A stretch of 64,000 bases of DNA from JACVRW01 sp963846505 (GTDB lineage Bacteria > Actinomycetota > Thermoleophilia > Solirubrobacterales > Thermoleophilaceae), in NCBI GenBank assembly GCA_963846505.1, contig CAWJWD010000007.1, positions 62,001 through 126,000 on the forward strand. The letters run 5' to 3'. Of the stretch, positions 31,858 through 38,719 are shown in pieces. The translations under genes and the position numbers were made by a program. The notes under the pieces were generated by a model, which searched no databases, had not been told where the DNA came from, and saw nothing but the letters and a program-made list of their open reading frames with translations. How positions within the stretch are numbered: the first letter of the stretch is position 1; each line of letters starts with the position of its first letter.

Positions 31858-32580
31858 ATGGCCAAGCGAATCCTCCTGCCCGCGTTGATCGTGGCCGCCG
31901 TGGCGGCGGCCACGTTCGCGCCTCCCTCGAGCGCCAAGGTGATCGAGCTCGGGGCTGGCTCGAACGAGTCTGCGGCGTCGAAGTGCCCCGGCACGCAGCC
32001 GGGCGAGTGCCAAGCCGTCTACCAGGTCACGGGCTATCAAGGGCGCTCCGGCAACCTCAAGAACCCCTTCATCATCAGCAAGCCGGGGTACATCGTCGCC
32101 TTCTCGCTGCAACTGCCGCAGCTGACCGACGAGCAGAAGACCTTCTTCACGCAGAACCTCGGCGGCGAGCCCAAGGCGCGGCTGTCAGTGATCCGTCGCG
32201 GCAAGAAGCGCAAGACGCGCCTCAACCACCGGTTGCTGCGCCAGAGCCAGGTCTTCACCGTCACCGACTACCTCGGCTCGAGCCCGACGTTCGTGCTCGA
32301 CGAGCCGCTGCGCGTCGGCAAGGGGAACATCCTCGGCCTGACGATCCCGACCTGGCTGCCGGCGCTGGCCTTCGACCTCTCCGGCACGAATTGGTGGCGC
32401 TCGTCGCGGCCCAAGGGCAAGTGCGGCGGCGGCGAGGACGACTCGCTCTCGCCCCAGTCCGCCCAGCAGGAGGTCGGCGAGGTCATGCGCTACGGCTGCA
32501 CCTACAAGAAGGCGCGCCTGTTGTTCACGGCGACGTACGTGCCGGATCCCGAGCGCACCAGCTCGGACACGAACAACTAG
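31858..32580 (+). CDS. Secreted protein of unknown function
   Basis: 240 residues. Signal peptide 1-26 (ILLPALIVAAVAAATFAPPS, cut near SSA-K). The mature part has two early cysteines (KCPGTQPGECQAVYQV) and later KCGGGEDD and YGCTYKK, so disulphides are likely. Beta-rich with a basic RRGKKRKTRL stretch. No known domain recognised. I think it belongs to a lineage-specific secreted family. Confidence 0.8.
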   Translation: MAKRILLPALIVAAVAAATFAPPSSAKVIELGAGSNESAASKCPGTQPGECQAVYQVTGYQGRSGNLKNPFIISKPGYIVAFSLQLPQLTDEQKTFFTQNLGGEPKARLSVIRRGKKRKTRLNHRLLRQSQVFTVTDYLGSSPTFVLDEPLRVGKGNILGLTIPTWLPALAFDLSGTNWWRSSRPKGKCGGGEDDSLSPQSAQQEVGEVMRYGCTYKKARLLFTATYVPDPERTSSDTNN

Positions 32581-32633
32581 CCGATCCGTCCGGACTGCTT
32601 GCGCGGCCACGGCAGCGCGCTAGCATCGACCAT

Positions 32634-32984
32634 GTGACCACCGAGGGGTGGATCTTCATGGTCGGCTTCCGGGTGTTCGACGTCGGCCTCTTGGTCGTGT
32701 GGCTCATCTGGTTCTTCCGGCTGCGCGACGACGGCGACGATTCGCCTGGGGAGGACGGCGGCGGCGGCGAAGGCCCCGGGCCGCGTCCCGACCGCGGCGG
32801 GCCGGGCGGCGACGGCATCAGACTGCCGCTCGGACGCTGGCCTCTCGGCCACGGCCGTGACCGCGGGCACACCCCTCCGCCGCGTCCGCCACGCCGGCGC
32901 GGCGCCGACGGACCCGTCCCCGGTCCGGTGCCGGCGCGCGTGCGACGGCCGCAATCGCCAGTTCCCACGCATCACTGGGAGTGA
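32634..32984 (+). CDS. Small membrane protein with Pro/Arg/Gly-rich tail
   Basis: 116 residues from GTG 32634 (ATG 32658 is an alternative). One or two tight membrane helices (WIFMVGFRVFDVGLLVVWLI WFF region, residues 5-28) precede an acidic Gly-rich linker and a low-complexity Arg/Pro/Gly tail. Composition in the tail is close to that of random GC-rich translation, so the true end could be shorter. The stop overlaps the start of the STAS gene (GTGA), which favours translation to the end. Confidence 0.6.
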   Translation: MTTEGWIFMVGFRVFDVGLLVVWLIWFFRLRDDGDDSPGEDGGGGEGPGPRPDRGGPGGDGIRLPLGRWPLGHGRDRGHTPPPRPPRRRGADGPVPGPVPARVRRPQSPVPTHHWE

Positions 32985-33373
32985 TAGGTTCCTCAGCCTC
33001 GATGGGGGCGAAGATCGAGTTCGAGTTGGCCGACGAGCCGGTAGACGACCACACTCAGGTCGTCGCGCCGCTCGGCGAGATCGACGCATTGACGGCACCG
33101 ACGCTCGGTCGCCGGCTGTTGCGACTTGCGGATGAGGGCAAGACCGGTGTCGTGGTCGACCTCTCGCGCGTGACGTTCATGGACTCGTTCGGCATCGGCG
33201 TGCTGCTCAACGCGTTGCAGTGCCTGGCGACCCGTCACGTCGGCCTGGTGCTGGTCTGCCCGACCGAGCGCGTGACCAAGCCGTTCGAGGTCATGGGCCT
33301 CAAGGGTCGCCTGCGCACGTTCACGACGCTCGAGGACGCCCTGCGCGGCCTCGCCGTCCCCGGTCTGGCCTAG
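32981..33373 (+). CDS. STAS-domain anti-sigma factor antagonist
   Basis: 130 residues (122 if ATG 33002 is the start). SpoIIAA-like fold: TQVVAPLGEIDALTAPTLGR, VVVDLSRVTFMDSFGIGVLL with the regulatory Ser in DSFG, and LVLVCPTERVTKPFEVMGL. Unphosphorylated, such proteins sequester an anti-sigma kinase and free a sigma factor. No kinase or sigma gene is adjacent, so it is an orphan partner. Confidence 0.9.
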   Translation: MIGSSASMGAKIEFELADEPVDDHTQVVAPLGEIDALTAPTLGRRLLRLADEGKTGVVVDLSRVTFMDSFGIGVLLNALQCLATRHVGLVLVCPTERVTKPFEVMGLKGRLRTFTTLEDALRGLAVPGLA

Positions 33374-33378
33374 GGCCG

Positions 33379-33726
33379 TCAGCCGCAGGCGTCGGGGTTC
33401 GCTTCGCAGTCCTGTTCGAAGCGCTCCGCCGGGCTGTCGGGTGGAGGGGGAGTGTCGTTGTCCGGGCTGTCGACTGGCGGCTCGGGAGCCGGCGCGGGGT
33501 CGGGCTCGGGGGCCGGCGCCCCGCCGCCGGAGCTTGGCGTCGTGGACGTGGACGGCGGGATGGTGACGGTCCGCGGCACGGTCGGCTGCGGCGCGGTGGC
33601 GGTGCGCGGCGCCGTGGTCGTGCCCGGGAGCGTCGTGGAGGTGGTCGCGGCGGGCTCGTCGTCAGTGCCGCAGCCGGCGCCGAGCAGTGTCAGGGCGACC
33701 AGCGGCGCGAGCGCGAGCCGGCGCAG
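33379..33726 (-). CDS. Putative lipoprotein, Pro/Thr-rich, with apparent CTG start
   Basis: The frame gives (CTG at 33726) RRLALAPLVALTLLGAGCGT, a good lipoprotein signal with the cysteine after GAG, then a Thr/Pro/Ala-rich linker and an acidic end AERFEQDCEANPDACG with two cysteines. No ATG, GTG or TTG exists in this frame upstream of the signal; the first GTG (33579) would discard it. Either CTG (or the nearby ATC) is used, or a base is wrong. No known family. It lies 8 bp after the zinc-ribbon-like gene. Confidence 0.55.
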   Translation of the reverse strand: MRRLALAPLVALTLLGAGCGTDDEPAATTSTTLPGTTTAPRTATAPQPTVPRTVTIPPSTSTTPSSGGGAPAPEPDPAPAPEPPVDSPDNDTPPPPDSPAERFEQDCEANPDACG

Positions 33727-33734
33727 GGCGATCG

Positions 33735-34004
33735 CTAGCGCTCGACGGCGGGCAGCCGGCGATTGCAGTGCGGGCAGTCGTTGAGGTCCTTCTGCACGAG
33801 CTGCTCGAGCGAGCAGCCGCAGAGGCGCAGGTTCTCCACCGAGTAGGGCAGGGAACTGGGCGAGGGGGCCAGTGGCAGCACCGCTCCCACGACCTCGAGC
33901 GTCTCACCGCTGTCACGATCGACGTAGATCTTGCCCGGCTCGACCTCGGCGATTAGCTCGCGGTCGGAACGGGCACGGAGACGGTACTTCTGCTTGGCCG
34001 GCAT
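33735..34004 (-). CDS. Small protein with C-terminal zinc-ribbon-like cysteines
   Basis: 89 residues. The basic start PAKQKYRLRARSDRELIAEV and VDRDSGETLEVVGAVLPLAP suggest a small beta domain. The C-terminal CGCSLEQLVQKDLNDCPHCN has four cysteines in two pairs, a likely zinc site. Family not recognised. Divergent from the downstream glycosyltransferase, with a 26-bp gap. Confidence 0.75.
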   Translation of the reverse strand: MPAKQKYRLRARSDRELIAEVEPGKIYVDRDSGETLEVVGAVLPLAPSPSSLPYSVENLRLCGCSLEQLVQKDLNDCPHCNRRLPAVER

Positions 34005-34030
34005 GAGGCGCGGAAGAATACCGGTCTCGC

Positions 34031-35608
34031 ATGCGGATACTCATCTTCCACGGATACCTGTTGCGCGGCACGGGCAGCAACATCTACAACGCCAACCTGT
34101 GCCGGGCGCTCGCCCGTCTCGGGCACGAGGTCCACCTGCTCTGCCAGGAGCGGCGCACCGAGGGCCTCGACCTGCCCGAGGGCGTCCACGTCCACCTGCC
34201 GGACATCGGACGCACGCTGCCGGTCTACGTCGCCGACAGCTACGACGGCTTCGACGCTCTGCCCTACCCCGAGCTGTCCGAGGCGGCGCTCGACCACTAC
34301 CTGACCGCGAACGTCGCGGCGGTGCGGGAGCTGGCCGAGCGGGTCGCGCCGGACGTGGCGCTCGCCAACCACCTGGTGATGGGGCCGGTGATCTTGGCGC
34401 GCGGTCTCGGGGGGCGCGTGCCGTATGCGGTCAAGGTGCACGGCAGCGCGCTGGAGTACACCGTGCGCCCGCACCGCGAGCGCTTCCTGCCCTATGCGCT
34501 CGAGGGGGTGCGCGGAGCCGCGGGGGTGCTGGTCGGCTCGCGACACACCGCCGAGAGCCTCTGGGAGGTGCTGGCCGACGAGCCCGAGCTGCCCGCCCGG
34601 ACACGGCTGGGACCGCCTGGGGTCGACGTGCACGCCTTCCGGCCGCGGGAGCCGCGGGAGGCCGCGGAGCGCCTCCAGGGGCTTGCCGTGCGCCTGGAGG
34701 GGGCAGCGACCGCGTCCTGGGGCGGGGAGGAGGGCGCCGGGGCGGCGCTGCGGGCGCTCGACCCGCGCCGCGATCGCATCGTCTCCTACGTCGGCAAGCT
34801 GATCGTCTCGAAGGGCGTCGACTTGCTGCTGGCGGCCTGGCCGCTCGTCGTCGCGCGGGTGCCGGACGCGCGGTTGGCGATCGTCGGCTTCGGCACCTAT
34901 AGGGACGCGTTGAAGCGGCTCGTGGACGCGCTCGCGCGCGCCGACGTGGACGCAGTGGCGGAGATCGCTCGTCGTGGCCGTGAGCTGGAGGGCGGGCCGG
35001 CAGGGACGCTGTCGATCCTCGCCGGCTTCGCCGAGCGCCTGCACCGTGGCGAGCCGTTGCAGTGGCCGACGCCGGCAGCGTCCTCCGGTGAGAACGCCGC
35101 TGCGCCGGTCGGTGCACGCGGCCGTTGGTCGGTCGACGACTGGCGCCGTGCCGCGCCCGCCGCCGCGGCGCGCGTCCACTTCACGGGACGGCTCGAGCAC
35201 GACGACCTCCCGGATCTGATCCCCGCCTGCGAGGTGCAGATGATGCCGAGCACCTTCCCGGAGGCGTTCGGCATGGTCGCGGCCGAAGCGGCGGCCTGCG
35301 GCGTGCTGCCGTTGTCCGCGGGCCATTCGGGGATGGCCGAGGTCACCGCCACGCTGCAGCCGGCGGTCGACGAGCCGCTGCGCGAGCTGCTCTCGTTCGG
35401 CGTCGGTCCGGGCGCGGTCGAGGAGATCGCCGCCAAGCTGGTGCGCTGGCTCGAGCTGCCGGCGCCCGAGCGGGCCCGTGCGCGCGCCGCGCTGGCGGCC
35501 GAGGCGGCCGCCCGCTACAGCTGGGAGAGCGTCGCCGAAGGGGTGATCGCGGCCGCACAGGGACGCCTCGACGCGTTGGCCCTCCCGTCCAGCCTTGCCA
35601 GTGGATAG
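34031..35608 (+). CDS. GT4-family glycosyltransferase with internal insertion
   Basis: 525 residues, GT-B fold. N-terminal acceptor domain: RILIFHGYLLRGTGSNIYNA, KVHGSALEYT. C-terminal donor domain: YVGKLIVSKGVDLLLAAWPL, RLAIVGFGTYRDAL and MMPSTFPEAFGMVAAEAAAC (EX7E-like). Between GFGTYRD and VHFTGRLEHDDLP about 75-80 extra residues are inserted, more than usual for GT4. The acceptor is unknown; no sugar pathway genes adjoin it. Confidence 0.9.
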   Translation: MRILIFHGYLLRGTGSNIYNANLCRALARLGHEVHLLCQERRTEGLDLPEGVHVHLPDIGRTLPVYVADSYDGFDALPYPELSEAALDHYLTANVAAVRELAERVAPDVALANHLVMGPVILARGLGGRVPYAVKVHGSALEYTVRPHRERFLPYALEGVRGAAGVLVGSRHTAESLWEVLADEPELPARTRLGPPGVDVHAFRPREPREAAERLQGLAVRLEGAATASWGGEEGAGAALRALDPRRDRIVSYVGKLIVSKGVDLLLAAWPLVVARVPDARLAIVGFGTYRDALKRLVDALARADVDAVAEIARRGRELEGGPAGTLSILAGFAERLHRGEPLQWPTPAASSGENAAAPVGARGRWSVDDWRRAAPAAAARVHFTGRLEHDDLPDLIPACEVQMMPSTFPEAFGMVAAEAAACGVLPLSAGHSGMAEVTATLQPAVDEPLRELLSFGVGPGAVEEIAAKLVRWLELPAPERARARAALAAEAAARYSWESVAEGVIAAAQGRLDALALPSSLASG

Positions 35609-35621
35609 TCTTCCGGACTCC

Positions 35622-36314
35622 GTGAAGGCGAACGGGACGACGAGGGGGGTTGTACTGGCGCTGCTGGCCGTCGCCGCGGTGGCTTTGCCGATCGCCGGCT
35701 GCGGCCGCGACGACCCCGATCTGAGCGAGGGCAAGGCCCTGTTCGTGCAGGGCTGCGGCTCCTGCCACATCCTCGAGCGCGCCGGCACGCAGGGCAAGAC
35801 GGGGCCGAGCCTCGACGCGGCCTTCCAGACGGCGCTCAAGGACGGCATGGATCGCGAGACCGTCGAGGGCGTCGTCCACCGGCAGATCCTGCACCCGCGC
35901 AAGAGCAGCGTGATGCCTGCGGAGATCTACTCCGGCGAGCAGGCCAAGGACGTCGCCGCCTACGTCGCCTACGCCGCCTCGCGCTCCGGCCAGGATGGCG
36001 GAGCGCTGGCGCAGGCCGGCCTGGCGGGCGCCAAGACCGGCGAGCAGATCTTCACCGCAGCAGGCTGCGCGGGTTGCCACACGCTCGACAAGGCTGGCGC
36101 CAGCGGGACCATCGGCCCCGACCTCAACCAGCTGGCGTCGGAGGCCGGCGGCATGGTTCCGGGCGAGTCCGCCGAGGAGTACGTGCGCAAGTCGATCCTC
36201 GAACCGGACGCGTTCACCGTCGAGGGCTTCCAGAGCGGCGTGATGCCGTCCTACCAGGGCCGGCTCGACGACAAGCAGGTCGACGCCTTGGTGCAGTACC
36301 TGCTCGAGAACTAA
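35622..36314 (+). CDS. Diheme cytochrome c lipoprotein
   Basis: About 230 residues. GTG 35622 gives a normal signal (KANGTTRGVVLALLAVAAVA) ending in the lipobox PIAGC; the upstream TTG 35595 overlaps the glycosyltransferase. Two c-type heme sites, CGSCH and CAGCH, with Met ligands likely in SSVMPAEIY and SGVMPSYQG. It probably carries electrons to the CuA centre of the nearby oxidases. Convergent with the IMPase gene, overlapping its stop by 4 bp. Confidence 0.93.
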   Translation: MKANGTTRGVVLALLAVAAVALPIAGCGRDDPDLSEGKALFVQGCGSCHILERAGTQGKTGPSLDAAFQTALKDGMDRETVEGVVHRQILHPRKSSVMPAEIYSGEQAKDVAAYVAYAASRSGQDGGALAQAGLAGAKTGEQIFTAAGCAGCHTLDKAGASGTIGPDLNQLASEAGGMVPGESAEEYVRKSILEPDAFTVEGFQSGVMPSYQGRLDDKQVDALVQYLLEN

Positions 36315-37099
36315 GCCACGAGCTCGAGCAGCTCGCCCAGCAGCTCCGGCGAGCTCGCAGCGGCGAGTCCGTGCGGCTCGCCCGGCAGCTCCTGGACGAC
36401 GCCTCCGGCCTCGGTCACCAGCAGCGTTGCCGCAGCCCAGTCCCAGTGGTTGAGCCCGCGCTCGTAGTAGGCGTCGACGCGGCCGGCGGCGAGGAAGCTG
36501 AGGTCGAGGGCGGCCGCGCCGGCACGGCGCAGGTCGCGAGCCTTCGGCAGCAGTCTGCTCGCCACTACCGCCTGTTCCGCTCGCCGGGCGGGCTCGTAGG
36601 AGAAGCCGGTCGCCACCAGCGCCTGCGCCAGCGGCCGCGGTTCGCGTACGCGCAGCGGCCCGCCGCCGGCGGGGGGACCGGCGCCCGCCGTGACCAGCTC
36701 GGCGCCCTCGCCGCGAACGGCCTGGAAGACCTCGCCGCGGACCGGGTCGTGCACGACGCCGACGAGGCCGCCGTCGTCGTCCTCGAGCGCCACGCTGACC
36801 GCCCAGGCGGGGAAGCCGTAGAGGTAGTTGACGGTCCCGTCGAGCGGGTCGACGACCCAGCGGCGACCGCTGAGCGCCTCGCGCGCCGAGCCCTCCTCGG
36901 CGACGAGGCCGTCGTCCGGTCGCTCGGCGGCGAGCAGCTCGCGCACGGCCCGCTCGGCCTCGCGATCGGCGTCCGAGACCGGGTCGGTGGCCGAGGATTT
37001 GCTCGCCAGCCCCTCGGGCGTGCGGCCGTAGCGCTCGAGCAGCACCGCGGCAGCCGCCTGGGCGGCGCGGCGGGCGAGCGCCAGGTCCGACGAGCTCAA
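36311..37099 (-). CDS. Inositol monophosphatase family protein
   Basis: 262 residues, Mg-dependent sugar phosphatase superfamily. Metal motifs: LVAEEGSA, WVVDPLDGTVNYLYGFP and LNHWDWAAATLLVTEAGG. The substrate could be inositol 1-phosphate, histidinol phosphate or fructose 1,6-bisphosphate. TTG start overlapping the stop of the small cox-cluster protein. Confidence 0.93.
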   Translation of the reverse strand: MSSSDLALARRAAQAAAAVLLERYGRTPEGLASKSSATDPVSDADREAERAVRELLAAERPDDGLVAEEGSAREALSGRRWVVDPLDGTVNYLYGFPAWAVSVALEDDDGGLVGVVHDPVRGEVFQAVRGEGAELVTAGAGPPAGGGPLRVREPRPLAQALVATGFSYEPARRAEQAVVASRLLPKARDLRRAGAAALDLSFLAAGRVDAYYERGLNHWDWAAATLLVTEAGGVVQELPGEPHGLAAASSPELLGELLELVA

Positions 37100-37206
37100 A
37101 GCAGCGCCCGCGCGACGAGCGTGACCGCGACGATCACCCCGACGACCACGATCACGTAGAGCAGGAAGCGGAACGCCTCCTGCTCGCTGCGCAGCGGGTT
37201 CAGCAC
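37096..37206 (-). CDS. Small single-helix membrane protein of the cox cluster
   Basis: 36 residues from GTG 37206: LNPLRSEQEAFRFLLYVIVV, then VGVIVAVTLVARALL. A polar head and one membrane helix. It starts two bases after the ctaE stop and its TGA overlaps the IMPase start. Position right after subunit III suggests a small oxidase subunit or assembly factor; that is inference. Confidence 0.65.
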   Translation of the reverse strand: MLNPLRSEQEAFRFLLYVIVVVGVIVAVTLVARALL

Positions 37207-37208
37207 TC

Positions 37209-37832
37209 CTAGAGGAGGTAGACCGTCGAGTACACGACGATCCACATCACGTCCACGAAGTGCCAGTAGATCCCGGGGATCTCGACGCCGCGGTGCTCCT
37301 TGGGCGTGAAGTGGCCGCGGAATGCGCGCACGGTGGCGAACGTCAGCAGCGTCAGGCCGACGAACACGTGCGCGCCGTGCAGGCCCGTGAGGCCGTAGAA
37401 GACGGTCGCCTGGGCGTTGTCGGAGATCGCGAAGCCGACGTGGATGTACTCGTTGACCTGGATCGTGAGGAACGCCAGACCCAGCAGGGCGGTCGTCAGC
37501 AGGCCGACCCGCATCGCGCGGCGGTTGCCGTTGCGCGCGCCCTCGAGCGCCCAGTGCATCGTGAGGCTGGAGGAGATCAGGATCGCGGTGTTGACGCCCG
37601 CGATGACCTTCGGCAGCTCGGTGTCGCCGATCGGGAACCAGCCCGCGTCGGCCACGACCCGGATGAAGAAGTAGGCCGTGAAGAACGCTCCGAAGAGCAT
37701 GATCTCGGAGATGATGAAGAGCAGCATCCCGAGCATCTGCGCGTCGACGCGCGAGCTCTGGTTGGCCGGCGGCGGCCCGTGATGGTGGTCGTCGTGGGCG
37801 ACGTGGCCCGCGGCGATCGACGCCGATTCCAT
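37209..37832 (-). CDS. ctaE: Cytochrome c oxidase subunit III
   Basis: 207 residues, five predicted membrane helices (short form). LLFIISEIMLFGAFFTAYFF, MHWALEGARNGNRRAMRVGL, GLHGAHVFVGLTLLTFATVR and IYWHFVDVMWIVVYSTVYLL are typical. The N-terminus is His-rich (AHDDHHHG). Starts at the stop of the USP-like gene with a 1-bp overlap. Confidence 0.96.
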   Translation of the reverse strand: MESASIAAGHVAHDDHHHGPPPANQSSRVDAQMLGMLLFIISEIMLFGAFFTAYFFIRVVADAGWFPIGDTELPKVIAGVNTAILISSSLTMHWALEGARNGNRRAMRVGLLTTALLGLAFLTIQVNEYIHVGFAISDNAQATVFYGLTGLHGAHVFVGLTLLTFATVRAFRGHFTPKEHRGVEIPGIYWHFVDVMWIVVYSTVYLL

Positions 37833-38719
37833 CAGCCGTTGTCTCCTTCGCCTGTGCCCCGAGAGGACCCGTCCTCGATGGAGGTCGCCGGAGCGGAGCT
37901 GTCCTCGACTTGGGTATCGCTGACGACGTGCTCGACGGGCTTACCGGTCGTCGAGCGCACGCGCCCGATCAGGTCCCCGCGCAGCCAGCCCGAGCGGGTC
38001 TCGGGAAAGGTGGAGATGACGATGTCGTCCGGCGCGTAGAACTGGAGCGCGTTCTGGACGGCGGTGTAGGGGTCGGGGTGGACGACCTGGCCGACGGCCT
38101 GCAGGCCCTCCTCCTCGAGCTCCTGCAACGTGCGCGCGAGCCGCTCGTGCGAGCTCTCGTCCGCGCTCGTCTCGGCGTCGGACTGGGGGCTGATGACGAT
38201 GAAGCGGCGCGGCTCGGCCTCGGCCTTCTCGCGCAGCACGTCGAGCAGCGCGCGGCCGCTGACGGTCTGGTTGGCGACCACGAGCGTGCGCTTGACGTCG
38301 TCGCGCTCGGCGTCGAGGTCGACCACCACGTGCTCGACCGGGCGGCGCGCGGCGCGCCGCACCCGATCGACGAGGCCCTCGCGCAGCCAGCCCGAGCGCG
38401 TCTCGGGGTGGGTGGAGATGACGATCTCGTCGTAGTCGTTCTCGCCGAGGGCGTCCATGATCGCGGCGTACGGATCGGGGTCCATGACCTCGCCGTCGGC
38501 CTCGACGCCGGCCTCTCTCAGCAGCGCCAGCGTCATCTCGAGCCGGTTCTCGGCCGCCTCGCGCACGGTCTCCTCGTAGATGACGTAGCCGTGCTTGGGC
38601 TGGTTCTGCGGGCAGATCACGTGGACCTCGGCGCCCTCGCTGCCGGCGCGGCCCTTGACCGCGTCGATCAGCGGCTTGCCGGCCACCGTCTCGTTGGCTA
38701 CGACCAGGATGCGCTTCAT
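37832..38719 (-). CDS. Tandem universal-stress-protein-like protein in the oxidase operon
   Basis: 295 residues built of two homologous halves: RILVVANETVAGKPLIDAVK … ISTHPETRSGWLREGLVDRV and RTLVVANQTVSGRALLDVLR … ISTFPETRSGWLRGDLIGRV. The fold is USP-like (alpha/beta with an S-x-x-P-G-like end replaced by RSGWLR). It lies between ctaD (4-bp overlap) and ctaE, an unusual place. Role perhaps sensing ATP or stress for the oxidase; no direct evidence. Confidence 0.88.
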   Translation of the reverse strand: MKRILVVANETVAGKPLIDAVKGRAGSEGAEVHVICPQNQPKHGYVIYEETVREAAENRLEMTLALLREAGVEADGEVMDPDPYAAIMDALGENDYDEIVISTHPETRSGWLREGLVDRVRRAARRPVEHVVVDLDAERDDVKRTLVVANQTVSGRALLDVLREKAEAEPRRFIVISPQSDAETSADESSHERLARTLQELEEEGLQAVGQVVHPDPYTAVQNALQFYAPDDIVISTFPETRSGWLRGDLIGRVRSTTGKPVEHVVSDTQVEDSSAPATSIEDGSSRGTGEGDNG

